Origin: Alphaproteobacteria bacterium
GTDB lineage: Bacteria; Pseudomonadota; Alphaproteobacteria; UBA828
DNA: 64,000 bases
Assembly: GCA_022823305.1 (NCBI GenBank)
Contig: JAJDXK010000023.1
Location: 50,716-114,715, forward strand
Direction: 5' to 3'
Notes under the pieces: generated by a model
The model's database searches: none
Told to the model about the DNA's origin: nothing
What the model saw: the letters and a program-made list of their open reading frames with translations, nothing else
Shown: positions 1-8,810 of the stretch, one piece after another
How positions within the stretch are numbered: the first letter of the stretch is position 1
Layout of the letters: every line of letters begins with the position of its first letter
Made by a program: the position numbers and the translations under genes

Positions 1-251
1 GGCCCCGGCTTCCCGAAATCGCGCCACGCAGCGCGGCCGGCGGGCCGCTGGAGACCAAAGCCAGGCGGCAGGTCTTCTTCGGTGGCGCGTTCGTCGACAC
101 CGCAATCTACGACGTGACCGCGCTCCGCGCCGACGACCGGTTCGCGGGGCCTTGCATCGTCGAGGACCCCCGCTCCACCATCGTCGTCATGCCGGGTCAG
201 GTCGCGACGGTGGATCGGTTTCGCAATCTCGCAATCGAGCTGGCGGCGTGA
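1..251 (+). CDS. hyuA: Hydantoinase/oxoprolinase family protein, subunit A, C-terminal end (partial)
   Basis: This is the 3' end of a gene that begins outside the window; 82 codons are visible from base 3 to the TGA at 249-251. The peptide has the closing pattern of the HyuA / N-methylhydantoinase A / acetone carboxylase beta family: a short beta-rich domain with a Tyr-Asp pair, a 'G-P-C-I-V-E-D' segment, then 'S-T-I-V-V-M-P-G' near the end. Family members use ATP to open cyclic amides such as hydantoins or 5-oxoproline. The B subunit starts 31 bases downstream on the same strand, the usual hyuA-hyuB order. The substrate cannot be told from this fragment. Confidence 0.85.
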   Translation, partial: PRLPEIAPRSAAGGPLETKARRQVFFGGAFVDTAIYDVTALRADDRFAGPCIVEDPRSTIVVMPGQVATVDRFRNLAIELAA

Positions 252-282
252 GGCCGCCGGGCTGTCGGGATCGGGACGCACC

Positions 283-2106
283 ATGGCCAAGGCAGTGAGC
301 TTCGCCGGGACGGCACGGGAGGCGACGGTCGACCCGGTCACGCTCGAGGTCGTCCGCGCCGGGCTGCATTCGATCATCAGCGAGATGTCGATCACGCTGA
401 ACAGGACCTCCTATTCGACGATCCTGCGCGAGATCAACGACTACAGCTGCGTCCTCTTCGACAGCCGCGGCCGGCTGCTGGCCCAGGCCGAGGGCATCCC
501 GATCTTCAACGGCAGCATGAACTTCGTGATCGACGCGGTGATCGAGAGGTTCCCCCTGGAGGAGATGAGCGAGGGGGACATCTTCCTCTCCAACGATCCC
601 TACACCGCCGGCGGCACGCACAAGAACGACATCAACGTCGTCATGCCGATCTTCTGGCGTGGCGCGCTGGTGATGCTGGCGGCCAACAAGGCGCATCACC
701 TCGACATCGGCGGCAAGGACCCCGGCAGCTGGTCGGCCGATGCCCGCAACACCTACCAGGAGGGTCTCTGCCTTCCCGCACTGCAGCTCGCGCGCGCAGG
801 CTCGATGAACGAGGAGGTCATCGAGATCCTGATGGCCAACCTGCGCACGCCGACGCTGTCCCGCGGCGACTTCGCGGCCCAGATCGCCGCCCTGAAGACG
901 GCCGAGCTCCGCACCCACGAGTGGCTGGAGAAGAACGGCGCAGGCGTGCTGGCGCAGACGGTCGATGCGTTACTGAATCACGGCGAGCGCGTCGTCCGCG
1001 CCGCGATCGAGCGGATTCCCGACGGCGTCTACAAGGCATCGGGCTTTGCCGACGGCGACGGCATCTCCGACGAGCCGATCCCGATCGCCGTCAGCGTCAC
1101 GGTGGACGGCAGCGACATCCACATCGACTACAGCGGCAGCGGCGCACAGCGCGAGGGCTCGGCGGGGAACGCCCACTGGGTCGTCACGGTCTCGATGACG
1201 CGCCAGGCGATCATGTTCTTCACCGACACCGCGCTTGGCGGCAACGAGGGCTCGTACCGGCCGATCCGTGTCTCGGCGCCGCCCAGCTGCGTCTTCAACC
1301 CCGAATACCCCGCGCCGGTGACGACCGGCATGGGGAACATGGGCACGCGGCTGATCGAGCTGATCTTCCAGGCCCTGGCCGCGGTCATCCCCGAGGAGGT
1401 GATCGGCGGCACCTTCGGCTGCTTCAGCTGCATGACCCTCGGCGGCAAGGACCCGAGTACCGACGGCGAGTTCGTGCACTTCGAGTGCTACTCCGGCGGC
1501 TGGGGCGGGCGCCATCACGCGGACGGCAACAGCGCGACCGTCTCTCTCGGCAGCGGCGATGCCTACAACATCCCCGTGGAGGTGATGGAGACCACCACGC
1601 CCATCCTGCTCTGCGAGAAGTTCGCGCTGCAGGAACGCTCCGCCGGCGCCGGCAGGCATCGCGGCGGCTTCGGCACCGAGATCGACTACCGGATGATGGG
1701 CGAGGCCGAGCTCGCCATCGCGCTCGATCGCGAGACCTTCAGGCCCTACGGGCTGTTCGGCGGTCTGGAGGGGCAGGGCAGCGAGCTGCTGGTCGGGCCG
1801 GGCACGCCCGCGCAAGCGCGCTACGTGCGGGCGAGCGGCGTGAAGGTGGCGGAAGGCGCGCTCGTCCGCCACCGCACGGCCGGCGGGGGCGGCTACGGCG
1901 AGCCGATGGAGCGCGATCCGGCGCTGGTCGCCGAGGACTGCCTGAACGGGCTGATCACGCGGGCGGACGCGCTCGACCTCTACGGCGTCGTGATCGAACC
2001 CGACACCTTCGAGGTGAACAGCGACGCCACGGCGGCGCTGCGCGAGGCGCGGCGAGACGCCGCGGACTCTTCACGGCCGACGCCCGGGAGCGATCGGGCG
2101 CGGTGA
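283..2106 (+). CDS. hyuB: Hydantoinase B/oxoprolinase family protein
   Basis: The 607-residue product fits hydantoinase B / N-methylhydantoinase B, the partner of HyuA in ATP-dependent opening of cyclic amides; it is expected to be cytosolic. Visible family signatures are an N-terminal 'DPVTLEVVRAGL', the 'DIFLSNDPYTAGGTHKND' loop near residues 100-115, a 'GMGNMGTR' segment in the middle, and a glycine-rich C-terminus ending in 'GGGGYGEP', typical of the family. It follows hyuA by 31 bases and precedes a BMP-type binding protein by about 40 bases, so uptake and ring opening may be co-expressed. Hydantoin, methylhydantoin, oxoproline and a ketone-carboxylase role all remain possible. Confidence 0.9.
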   Translation: MAKAVSFAGTAREATVDPVTLEVVRAGLHSIISEMSITLNRTSYSTILREINDYSCVLFDSRGRLLAQAEGIPIFNGSMNFVIDAVIERFPLEEMSEGDIFLSNDPYTAGGTHKNDINVVMPIFWRGALVMLAANKAHHLDIGGKDPGSWSADARNTYQEGLCLPALQLARAGSMNEEVIEILMANLRTPTLSRGDFAAQIAALKTAELRTHEWLEKNGAGVLAQTVDALLNHGERVVRAAIERIPDGVYKASGFADGDGISDEPIPIAVSVTVDGSDIHIDYSGSGAQREGSAGNAHWVVTVSMTRQAIMFFTDTALGGNEGSYRPIRVSAPPSCVFNPEYPAPVTTGMGNMGTRLIELIFQALAAVIPEEVIGGTFGCFSCMTLGGKDPSTDGEFVHFECYSGGWGGRHHADGNSATVSLGSGDAYNIPVEVMETTTPILLCEKFALQERSAGAGRHRGGFGTEIDYRMMGEAELAIALDRETFRPYGLFGGLEGQGSELLVGPGTPAQARYVRASGVKVAEGALVRHRTAGGGGYGEPMERDPALVAEDCLNGLITRADALDLYGVVIEPDTFEVNSDATAALREARRDAADSSRPTPGSDRAR

Positions 2107-2145
2107 GTTGGCAACACGAAGAAGGCTGAAAGGGAGGGCATGATC

Positions 2146-3243
2146 ATGTGGAAGTGGATTGCTGGTGCCGTTGCGGCCGTTGCGGTGAGCGTGCTCGCCG
2201 TCCCGGGCGCGCAGGCGGCGTTCAAGCTGGAAGGGGAGCCCAAGGTCGCGATGCTGCAGCTCGCCACCGTCAACGACGGCGGCTGGTCGGAGGCGCTGGA
2301 GTACGCGCGGGCCAAGACCGAAGAGGCGCTCGGGCTGGAGATCGCCTACACCGAGAACGTGCCCGAGGACAACTCGGAGATCCTGCGCACCATCGATCTC
2401 TACGTGAGCCGGGGCCACAACATCATCATCGGCACCTCGTGGGGCTACGGCGACGCCTTTCTCGAGGCCGCCACCAAGTACCCCGAGGTGGCCTTCGTGA
2501 ACTGCGCCGGCGAGACCAACAACGGCGCGAACCTGGAGAGCTTCTACGCGCGCAGCTACCAAGGCTGGTATCTGGCCGGGATCGTCGCCGGCCACATGAC
2601 GCAGTCGAAGAAGATCGGCGCTATCGGCGGCTACCCGCTCAGCGTGGTGAACTGGGACCTCAACGGCTTCCTGCGCGGCGCGCAGTCGGTGGATCCCGCG
2701 ATCGAGATGGTCGGCGTCTTCGTCAACACCTGGTACGACCCGGTGAAGGAGACCCAGGCGGCCGAGGCGCTGCTGGAGCAGGGCGTCGACGTGCTGGGGT
2801 CCAACATGAGCACGCCGGGCCCGCACCTTGCCTTCCAGGAGCAGGGCAAGTGGTCGGTGGGCTTCCAGATCGACGTGTCGGACCAGGCGCCGGACGCGGT
2901 GGCGACCTCGATGATCTACAAGTGGGAGGCCTACCTGACCCCGACCATCTCGGCGATCATCGAGGGCACCTGGCAGCCCGGCGAGTGGGGCTGGTGGGAA
3001 GGCATCGACACGGGCCTCTTCGACGTCGATCCCATCGCGGACTGGGTGCCGGCTGCGGCGGCGGCGGACGTGGACGCGGCGCGGGCCGCGATGATCGCGG
3101 GCACGCTCGATCCCTTCCAGGGGCCGCTGCACCGCCAGGACGGCACGCTGGAGGTGCCGGAGGGCGAGGTGCTCTCCGACGACGGCCTGTGGGGCATGAC
3201 CTACTTCATCCAGGGCGCCATCGGCACCATGCCCGCGGAGTAG
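2146..3243 (+). CDS. BMP family ABC transporter substrate-binding protein
   Basis: A secreted periplasmic binding protein of the BMP/Med/PnrA family, whose members bind nucleosides, purines or related ligands for an ABC importer. The N-terminus is a clear signal peptide: Lys, a hydrophobic Ala/Val core, then an 'AQA-A' cleavage site near residue 24. The mature part opens with 'KVAMLQLATVNDGGWSEAL', where this family's ligand pocket begins. The start is ambiguous: ATG codons lie at 2140 and 2146. The purine-rich AGGGAGG at 2131-2137 is only 2 bases from the first but 8 from the second, so 2146 is preferred. It follows hyuB closely, suggesting it feeds the hydantoinase. No permease or ATPase follows. 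Confidence 0.88.
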   Translation: MWKWIAGAVAAVAVSVLAVPGAQAAFKLEGEPKVAMLQLATVNDGGWSEALEYARAKTEEALGLEIAYTENVPEDNSEILRTIDLYVSRGHNIIIGTSWGYGDAFLEAATKYPEVAFVNCAGETNNGANLESFYARSYQGWYLAGIVAGHMTQSKKIGAIGGYPLSVVNWDLNGFLRGAQSVDPAIEMVGVFVNTWYDPVKETQAAEALLEQGVDVLGSNMSTPGPHLAFQEQGKWSVGFQIDVSDQAPDAVATSMIYKWEAYLTPTISAIIEGTWQPGEWGWWEGIDTGLFDVDPIADWVPAAAAADVDAARAAMIAGTLDPFQGPLHRQDGTLEVPEGEVLSDDGLWGMTYFIQGAIGTMPAE

Positions 3244-3323
3244 GCCGGGGCCGGCATGTCCGTTCTCCGGACCACGCCAAGGTAGCGGGGCAAGTCGTGC
3301 CCTAGAAACCGTCGGCGCGAGCA

Positions 3324-3368
3324 AGGCGTTCGATGCCCGGCCGGCTTTGCGGCGGGCATCGTTCGCCT
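3324..3368. terminator. Long inverted repeat between convergent genes, candidate terminator
   Basis: Eight-base arms GATGCCCG (3332-3339) and CGGGCATC (3353-3360) pair perfectly. An inner CCG/CGG extension and an outer AGGCG/CGCCT pair (3324-3328, 3364-3368) surround them. It lies about 80 bases after the binding-protein stop and about 150 before the stop of the convergent aminotransferase, where a bidirectional terminator would sit. No T-run follows, so intrinsic termination is not certain. The rest of the 275-base gap shows nothing else. Confidence 0.5.
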
Positions 3369-3518
3369 GCGACCGGGGCGAGGTCCACGCGCCGAATCGC
3401 GGGCATGCGGCGGCCGGCGGAACGCATCGCCGCCGTCCGCCGTAGCGAGGACCTGAATGCGCTCGGCATTTCGGGCTTCTTTTGGGCGCGTCCGAACCCG
3501 ACCCAAGGGCGCGTACAC

Positions 3519-4868
3519 TCAGCCGAGGTTGCGGTCCGCCATCACCTCGCGGATCGCCTGCTCCGCCACGTCGACGGTGCGGTCGACCATCTCGCGCGTC
3601 GCGATCAGCGCAGGGCCGAACTCGATCGCCGTACCTTCCTCGCCGCCGAGCACGCCGAGATCGGCCATGCGCCGCGTGATCGCCTTGACCGTGTCGTCGG
3701 CAAAGGGCGCCTTGGTCTTCCTGTCGGCGGTGAAGTCGATGCAGGTCCACATGCCGAGCCCGCGCACATCGCCCACGATGGCGAGCTCCCGCAGGCGCTG
3801 CATGCGCTCGAGGAAGTAGGCGCCGGTCTCGCGCCCGCGCTCGATCAGGTTGTCGCTCTCCAGGATGTCGATGGTGGCGAGCGCCGCGGCGCAGGCGCCG
3901 GGGTGGCCGTTGTAGGTCTGCACGTGGGTGAACACGGGCAGCGCATCCGCCACCTTGCGGCTCGCGGTCGACGCGCCGAGCGGAAAGTAGCCGGCGGTGA
4001 TCGCCTTCGCCGTCGACATGATGTCGCACTCGACGCCCCAGTGCTCCAGCGCGAACCAGCGCCCGGTGCGGCCGAAGCCGGTGATCACCTCGTCGCCGAT
4101 CAGCAGCACGTCGTACTTGTCGCAGACCGCGCGCACCCGGGCGAAGTAGTCGTCGGGCGGCACCTGCACGCCGTCGCCCTGCATTACCGGCTCGGCGATG
4201 AAGGCGGCGACCGTCTCCGGCCCCTCGTGGACGATGTGCTGCTCCAGGAAGTCGACGCAGAAGTCGCAGACCTCGGAGGGGTCCATGCCGAAGGGCGTGC
4301 GGTAGAGGGTGGGCGCCGGAATGCGGCTGAAGCCCGGGACCCCCGGCTCGGTGATGGCGCGGGTGCCGAGATAGTCGGTGCTGCCGATCACCCCCATGGT
4401 GGCGCCGTGGTACGAGTTCCAGCGCGAGATGATCTTGTGCGCACGCGGCTTGTCGCCCTTGGCCACGTGGTACTGCTTGGCGAGCTTGATCGACATCTCG
4501 TTGGCTTCCGAGCCGCTGCCGGCGAACACCGAGGCGGCGAGCGAGCCCGGCGCGAGACCGGCGATCCTGGCCGAGAGCCGGATCGTCACGTCGGCCACGT
4601 TGGCGAAGGTGCCGGCATAGTGGAGCGACATGAGCTGGTCGTAGATCGCTCGCGCAATGCGCTCCTGCCCGTAGCCGAGCGAGCTTGCGCGCGTCTGCGT
4701 GCTCATCATGTCGAGGTAGGTCTTGCCCGCGGCGTCGGTGATCTCCATGCCGTCTGCGCTGGAGAAGATCATCGGGCCGTCGGTGCGCATGTCCTGCTTG
4801 GTCGCAAGCGGGAAGAGGTAGTAATCGAGCGCGTCGCGGGTGAGCGCGTCGAGATTGGGGGCGTCCAT
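3519..4868 (-). CDS. Class III aminotransferase (aspartate aminotransferase family)
   Basis: A 449-residue PLP-dependent, fold-type-I transaminase of class III, the usual length for the omega-amino-acid/diamine group. The cofactor-binding aspartate sits in 'LLIGDEVITGFGRTG'. The Schiff-base lysine is Lys288 in 'STAKAITAGYFPLGA', and the 'SGSEANE' phosphate-binding turn is near residue 115. Members move amino groups from omega-amino acids, diamines or taurine to pyruvate or 2-oxoglutarate; the donor here is not resolved. It is the last gene of a minus-strand run: ThDP enzyme, FemAB-like protein, then this gene after 79 bases. A taurine route (Tpa plus Xsc) was considered, but the ThDP enzyme does not look like Xsc. 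Confidence 0.92.
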   Translation of the reverse strand: MDAPNLDALTRDALDYYLFPLATKQDMRTDGPMIFSSADGMEITDAAGKTYLDMMSTQTRASSLGYGQERIARAIYDQLMSLHYAGTFANVADVTIRLSARIAGLAPGSLAASVFAGSGSEANEMSIKLAKQYHVAKGDKPRAHKIISRWNSYHGATMGVIGSTDYLGTRAITEPGVPGFSRIPAPTLYRTPFGMDPSEVCDFCVDFLEQHIVHEGPETVAAFIAEPVMQGDGVQVPPDDYFARVRAVCDKYDVLLIGDEVITGFGRTGRWFALEHWGVECDIMSTAKAITAGYFPLGASTASRKVADALPVFTHVQTYNGHPGACAAALATIDILESDNLIERGRETGAYFLERMQRLRELAIVGDVRGLGMWTCIDFTADRKTKAPFADDTVKAITRRMADLGVLGGEEGTAIEFGPALIATREMVDRTVDVAEQAIREVMADRNLG

Positions 4869-4947
4869 CCGGCTTCTCCTCGGGCGCGGCGGGTCGTGCG
4901 CGAGCGATCTTGGGACGCTGCGGCGGCCCGCGCAAGCCGCCCCCTGC

Positions 4948-6168
4948 TCAGGCGCTGTCGTCTTCCTGGCGGAAGGGTCCGTAGCGCTCCAGCACCGCGA
5001 TCTCCTGGTCGATCTCCCGCGTCTCGTGCGTGAGGTAGCGGGCGACCGCCTCGCGCAAGCCCACGTCGGCGACCCAGTGGGCGGAATAGGTGGGCACGGG
5101 CAGGTAGCCGCGCGCGAGCTTGTGCGGCCCCTGGGCGCCGGCCTCGACCCGCTTCAGCCCGTGCGCGATGGCGTGGTCGATGGCGCGGTAGTAGCAGGCC
5201 TCGAAGTGGAGGAAGCGGTGCTCCTCGATGCAGCCCCAGTTGCGGCCGTAGAGCGCGTGCGCACCGGCGAGGTTGAGGGCGCCGGCGATGGGCCGGCCGT
5301 CGCGCTCCACCATCACCAGCACCACGGCATCGGCCATGCGCTCGCCGAGCAGGCTGAAGAAGGCGCGCGTCAGGTAGGGCACACCCCACTTGCGGCTGCC
5401 GGTGGCCTGGTAGAAGGCGAAGAAGGCGTCCCAGTGGCGCTCCTCGATCTCGGAGCCCGTGAGCGCCGTGATCGCGAGGCCGGCCTCGGCCACCGCCCGC
5501 CGCTCCCTGCGAATCTGCTTGCGCTTGCGCGAGGCAAGCCCGGCGAGGAAGTCGTCGAAGCTCTCGTAGCCCTCGTTGAGCCAGTGGAACTGGATGCCGG
5601 TGCGCTGCAGCAGCCCGGCCTCGCCCATCAGGTCGAACTCGTCCTCTGCGGGGAAGGTGACGTGCAGCGAGGAGACGTCCGACTGCTCGCAGAGCTGGAT
5701 GCAGGTGGACAGCAGCGCCGCCCGCACCGCTTCGGCCTGGGGGCCCGGCGGCGCCAGCAGGCGCGGCCCGGTCACCGGCGTGAAGGGGACCGAGACCTGG
5801 AGCTTGGGGTAGTAGCGCCCGCCCGCGCGCTCGAACGCGTCCGCCCAGCCGTGGTCGAAGACGTATTCGCCGTAGGAGTGGCTCTTGAGATACATCGGCA
5901 CCGCGCCGAGCACGGCGCCTTCTTGAGTCTTGAGGACGATGTGCCGGGGCTGCCAGCCGGTCTCGGCCGCGCTCGAGCCACTCTCCTCCAGCGCAGACAG
6001 GAAGGCGTGGCGGACGAAGGGGTTGCCGGTGCCGGCACAGCGGTCCCAGGCTGCGGCGTCGACCTGTGCGATCGAACCGAGCACATGGGCTTCGACCGTG
6101 GCTTCCTCTTGCGCCGCGTCCGCGTCGTGGGCCTCGTCGGCTGCCTCGCGTTCGCGGCCCGCGGCCAT
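4948..6168 (-). CDS. FemAB-like / GNAT-type acyltransferase (PF04339, former DUF482)
   Basis: A 406-residue protein of the 'peptidogalycan biosynthesis/recognition' family, which has the acyltransferase fold of FemAB/GNAT enzymes. Recognisable blocks are 'RKQIRRERRAVAEAGL' in the middle, 'LYGRNWGCIEEHRFLHFEACYY' near residue 290 and 'VEAGAQGPHKLARGY' near 330. The native acceptor of this common proteobacterial family is not established. The chosen ATG lies 2 bases after the stop of the ThDP-enzyme gene, implying translational coupling. Longer readings upstream would run into that gene. The N-terminal 35 residues are Ala/Glu/Asp-rich and probably disordered. Confidence 0.85.
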   Translation of the reverse strand: MAAGREREAADEAHDADAAQEEATVEAHVLGSIAQVDAAAWDRCAGTGNPFVRHAFLSALEESGSSAAETGWQPRHIVLKTQEGAVLGAVPMYLKSHSYGEYVFDHGWADAFERAGGRYYPKLQVSVPFTPVTGPRLLAPPGPQAEAVRAALLSTCIQLCEQSDVSSLHVTFPAEDEFDLMGEAGLLQRTGIQFHWLNEGYESFDDFLAGLASRKRKQIRRERRAVAEAGLAITALTGSEIEERHWDAFFAFYQATGSRKWGVPYLTRAFFSLLGERMADAVVLVMVERDGRPIAGALNLAGAHALYGRNWGCIEEHRFLHFEACYYRAIDHAIAHGLKRVEAGAQGPHKLARGYLPVPTYSAHWVADVGLREAVARYLTHETREIDQEIAVLERYGPFRQEDDSA

Positions 6169-6170
6169 GG

Positions 6171-7898
6171 TCACTGCATCTTGGCGCCGGAGGCCGCGAG
6201 GTCGCGCATGTCGGTCCGTAGGTGGATCAGCGCCGGGCCGTCCGCCGCCAGCGCCTGGCTGAGCGCCGGCGCGAACTGCCCCGTGCTCTCGACCGTCCAC
6301 GCGGCGGCGCCCCAGGCCCGGGCGGCGGCGGCAAAATCCGGGCTCTCGAGTGCGATACCGTAGGTGGCGCCCGCGCCGTAGCGGGTGTGCTGGTGCATGG
6401 CGATGGTGCCGTAGCCGCCGTTGTCGCAGACCAGCACGACCACGGGCAGGCGGTTGGCGACCGCGGTGATCAGCTCCTGCCCAGTCATGCCGAAGCCGCC
6501 GTCGCCGGCGAGCGCCACCACCCGCTTGCCCGGCCGGGCGAGCTGGGCGCCGACAGCACCCGGCATGGCGTAGCCCATGGCGCCGACCGCCGGCGCCGCC
6601 TGGGCAAGTGGGTGCTCGTAGGGGTAGTGGCGCAGCAGCCAGGTGGAGAAGTTGCCAGCGTCGTTGACGACGGTCGCGTCCTCGGGCACCCGCTCGGCGA
6701 GCGTCTGCACGACGGCGGCGAGATCGACCGCGCCGAGCGGAGGCCCGGCGGACTCCCGGCGGAAGGCGTCGAAGGCGGCGCGCTGGCCCGCGCGCCAGGC
6801 GCTGCTGGCGGCGGGCGGCGCCTCGGGTGCTGCGGCGATCAGCCCGTCCAGCACCGGCGCGACATCGGCTGAGACCTGCAGGTCCGCACCGGCGGCGGCG
6901 AGCGCGTCCGCATCCGGATAAACGTGGATGACGAAGGGAGCCTCGCGCGTCACCGTGTCGTCGAGGGTGGTGGCGAGGTCGAGCCGGGTGCCGAGCGCCA
7001 GCACCAGGTCGGCCTCGTCCAGCAGCGCCTCTTGGTAGGGCGGCAGCGCAAGGCCGAGGGTTCCCAGATAGGCGGGATGGGCGCAGGGCACCACCCCCTG
7101 CTGGCGGAAGGAGCTGAGCACGCCGCAGCCGTGGGTCTCAGCGAAGGCGGCGAGCGCCTCGTTGGCGCTCTCGAAGCCCACCATCTCGCCCGCGATAACG
7201 ACGGGCCGCCGGGCAGCTGAGAGATGCCGGGCGATCTCCTCGATCGCTTCGGGCGCAGGCGGCCGGGCGCGGCGCGGGCGGGGCGCAGGGGCCGGCGCGT
7301 TGCCGGCCGCGCCCTCGGTCACGTCCTCGGGCAGAGCGACCGCGACCGGCCCGGGCCGGCCGTCCATCGCGATGGCATGGGCCTCGGCCGCCGCCGCTGC
7401 CACCTCGCCCGGCGTATGCGGCTCGAACACGGCCTTGGTCAGAGGCGCCAGCATCTGGTGGTAGTCGATCTCCTGAAAGGCCTCGCGGCCGCGCTGGTCG
7501 GAAGGCACCTGACCGATGAAGAGCAGAAGCGGCACCGAATCCTGGCGCGCCGTGTGCAGGCCGATGGCTGCATTGGTGGCGCCGGGCCCGCGGGTGACGA
7601 AGGCGACCCCCGGCTTGCGCGCGAGCCTGCCGTAGGCGCAGGCGGCGAAGGTGGCGCCGGATTCGTGGCGGGTGACGACGAAGCGGAGCCGGTCCTGAGC
7701 CTCCCGCAGCGCCTCCAGCACGGCGAGGTAGCTCTCGCCCGGCACGCCGAAGGCGACATCGACGCCGTGGTCGAGGAGGGTCGCGACCAGCGCGTCCCCG
7801 CCGCTGGCGATACGGCCTGCCGGGCCCTCCCGCCGTACGGGAGCCGCCCCGCGCCGCCGCCTGCGGCTGTCGGTCCGCGCCTCGATCGAACTCGCCAT
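6171..7898 (-). CDS. Thiamine-diphosphate-dependent enzyme, acetolactate synthase-like
   Basis: A 575-residue enzyme of the acetolactate synthase / benzoylformate decarboxylase superfamily. The N-terminal PYR domain (about 30-200) holds the catalytic-type glutamate in 'RHESGATFAACAYGR'. A central domain follows at about 220-350. The C-terminal PP domain has the metal/ThDP motif 'LAGDGGFGMTGQE' and its closing 'CDNGGYGT'. Such enzymes decarboxylate 2-oxo acids and may ligate a second aldehyde or oxo acid. There is no adjacent regulatory ilvN-like subunit, so a catabolic role is more likely than branched-chain synthesis. The first 25 residues are Arg-rich and the start could lie slightly downstream. 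It is the first gene of a run with an acyltransferase and an aminotransferase. Confidence 0.88.
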   Translation of the reverse strand: MASSIEARTDSRRRRRGAAPVRREGPAGRIASGGDALVATLLDHGVDVAFGVPGESYLAVLEALREAQDRLRFVVTRHESGATFAACAYGRLARKPGVAFVTRGPGATNAAIGLHTARQDSVPLLLFIGQVPSDQRGREAFQEIDYHQMLAPLTKAVFEPHTPGEVAAAAAEAHAIAMDGRPGPVAVALPEDVTEGAAGNAPAPAPRPRRARPPAPEAIEEIARHLSAARRPVVIAGEMVGFESANEALAAFAETHGCGVLSSFRQQGVVPCAHPAYLGTLGLALPPYQEALLDEADLVLALGTRLDLATTLDDTVTREAPFVIHVYPDADALAAAGADLQVSADVAPVLDGLIAAAPEAPPAASSAWRAGQRAAFDAFRRESAGPPLGAVDLAAVVQTLAERVPEDATVVNDAGNFSTWLLRHYPYEHPLAQAAPAVGAMGYAMPGAVGAQLARPGKRVVALAGDGGFGMTGQELITAVANRLPVVVLVCDNGGYGTIAMHQHTRYGAGATYGIALESPDFAAAARAWGAAAWTVESTGQFAPALSQALAADGPALIHLRTDMRDLAASGAKMQ

Positions 7899-8042
7899 GG
7901 CCCTCCTCCGCTGAAGCCGCGCGAGGATACAGGGCCGCGCCCGGCGGAGAAAGCGAGGGGGCGGCCAGGCTCGCGCCTTGCGTCACGCGCAGCGTGGGCC
8001 GACCATGGGGCCTCGACCGCACTCCCGGAACGGAGGACAGCC

Positions 8043-8807
8043 ATGGGACTCGCACGACGTGACCTCCTGATCGGTCTCGCCGGGCTGCCGCTGGCCGCGG
8101 TGCTCGCCGACCCCAGGCTCGCCCGCGCCGCCGCTGCCGGGCTCGAGACCGTCGCCACCACCAGCTCAGGCGGGCGCTCCCTTTCCGCCGCGCTGGCCAC
8201 GCCCGCTGCGCTGCCGGCGCCGGCCGTCATGCTGATCCACGAGTGGTGGGGGCTGAACGACCAGATCAAGTCGGTCGCCGCCGCGCTCGGCAACGAGGGC
8301 TACCTGGCGCTCGCCATCGACCTCTACGAGGGCGCCGTGACCGACGACCGCGACACCGCGCGCAAACTGGTGAGGGCGGTCGACGCCGGAGCCGCGACCG
8401 ATACCTGCGCCTCGTGGCTGCGCTGGCTCAAGGCCCACGCGCAGGGCACGGGCAGGGTGGGGACCGTGGGCTGGTGCTTCGGCGGCGGCTGGTCGCTCAA
8501 CGCCTCGCTCGCCGAGCCGGTCGATGCCACGGTCGTCTACTACGGCCGCGTGAACAAGGGCAGCGAGCAGCTCGCCGCCCTCGCGGGCCCCGTGCTGGGC
8601 CATTTCGCGACCCGCGACAAGTGGATCAACCAGGAGATGGTATCAGGCTTCGAGGCCGCGATGGCGGCGGCGGGCAAGAGCGCCGAGAACCACTGGTACG
8701 AGGCCGACCACGCCTTCGCCAACCCCACCAGCGCCCGCTACGACGCCGACGACGCAGCGCTCGCCTGGCAGCGGACTCTGGCCTTCTTCAAGGCCAATCT
8801 CGGGTGA
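8043..8807 (+). CDS. Dienelactone hydrolase family protein, Tat-exported
   Basis: A 254-residue alpha/beta hydrolase of the dienelactone hydrolase family. The expected Cys-Asp-His triad is visible as Cys145 in 'GWCFGGGW', Asp192 in 'ATRDKW' and His223 in 'ADHAF'; 'IHEWWGLND' is the family's oxyanion-side motif. Many members hydrolyse dienelactones in chloroaromatic breakdown, but many have other esters as substrates. The N-terminus 'ARRDLLIGLAGLPLAAV' with an Ala-rich cleavage region resembles a twin-arginine signal, suggesting export. The ATG at 8043 is preceded by GGAGGAC at ideal spacing, which decides the start. It is monocistronic and convergent with cobT, with 3 bases between the stops. 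Confidence 0.9.
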   Translation: MGLARRDLLIGLAGLPLAAVLADPRLARAAAAGLETVATTSSGGRSLSAALATPAALPAPAVMLIHEWWGLNDQIKSVAAALGNEGYLALAIDLYEGAVTDDRDTARKLVRAVDAGAATDTCASWLRWLKAHAQGTGRVGTVGWCFGGGWSLNASLAEPVDATVVYYGRVNKGSEQLAALAGPVLGHFATRDKWINQEMVSGFEAAMAAAGKSAENHWYEADHAFANPTSARYDADDAALAWQRTLAFFKANLG

Positions 8808-8810
8808 GAG

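Noticed and set aside
3519..7898. Taurine degradation operon (Tpa plus Xsc)
   Set aside because: The ThDP enzyme lacks the typical Xsc sequence style and the third gene is FemAB-like; the aminotransferase donor is open.
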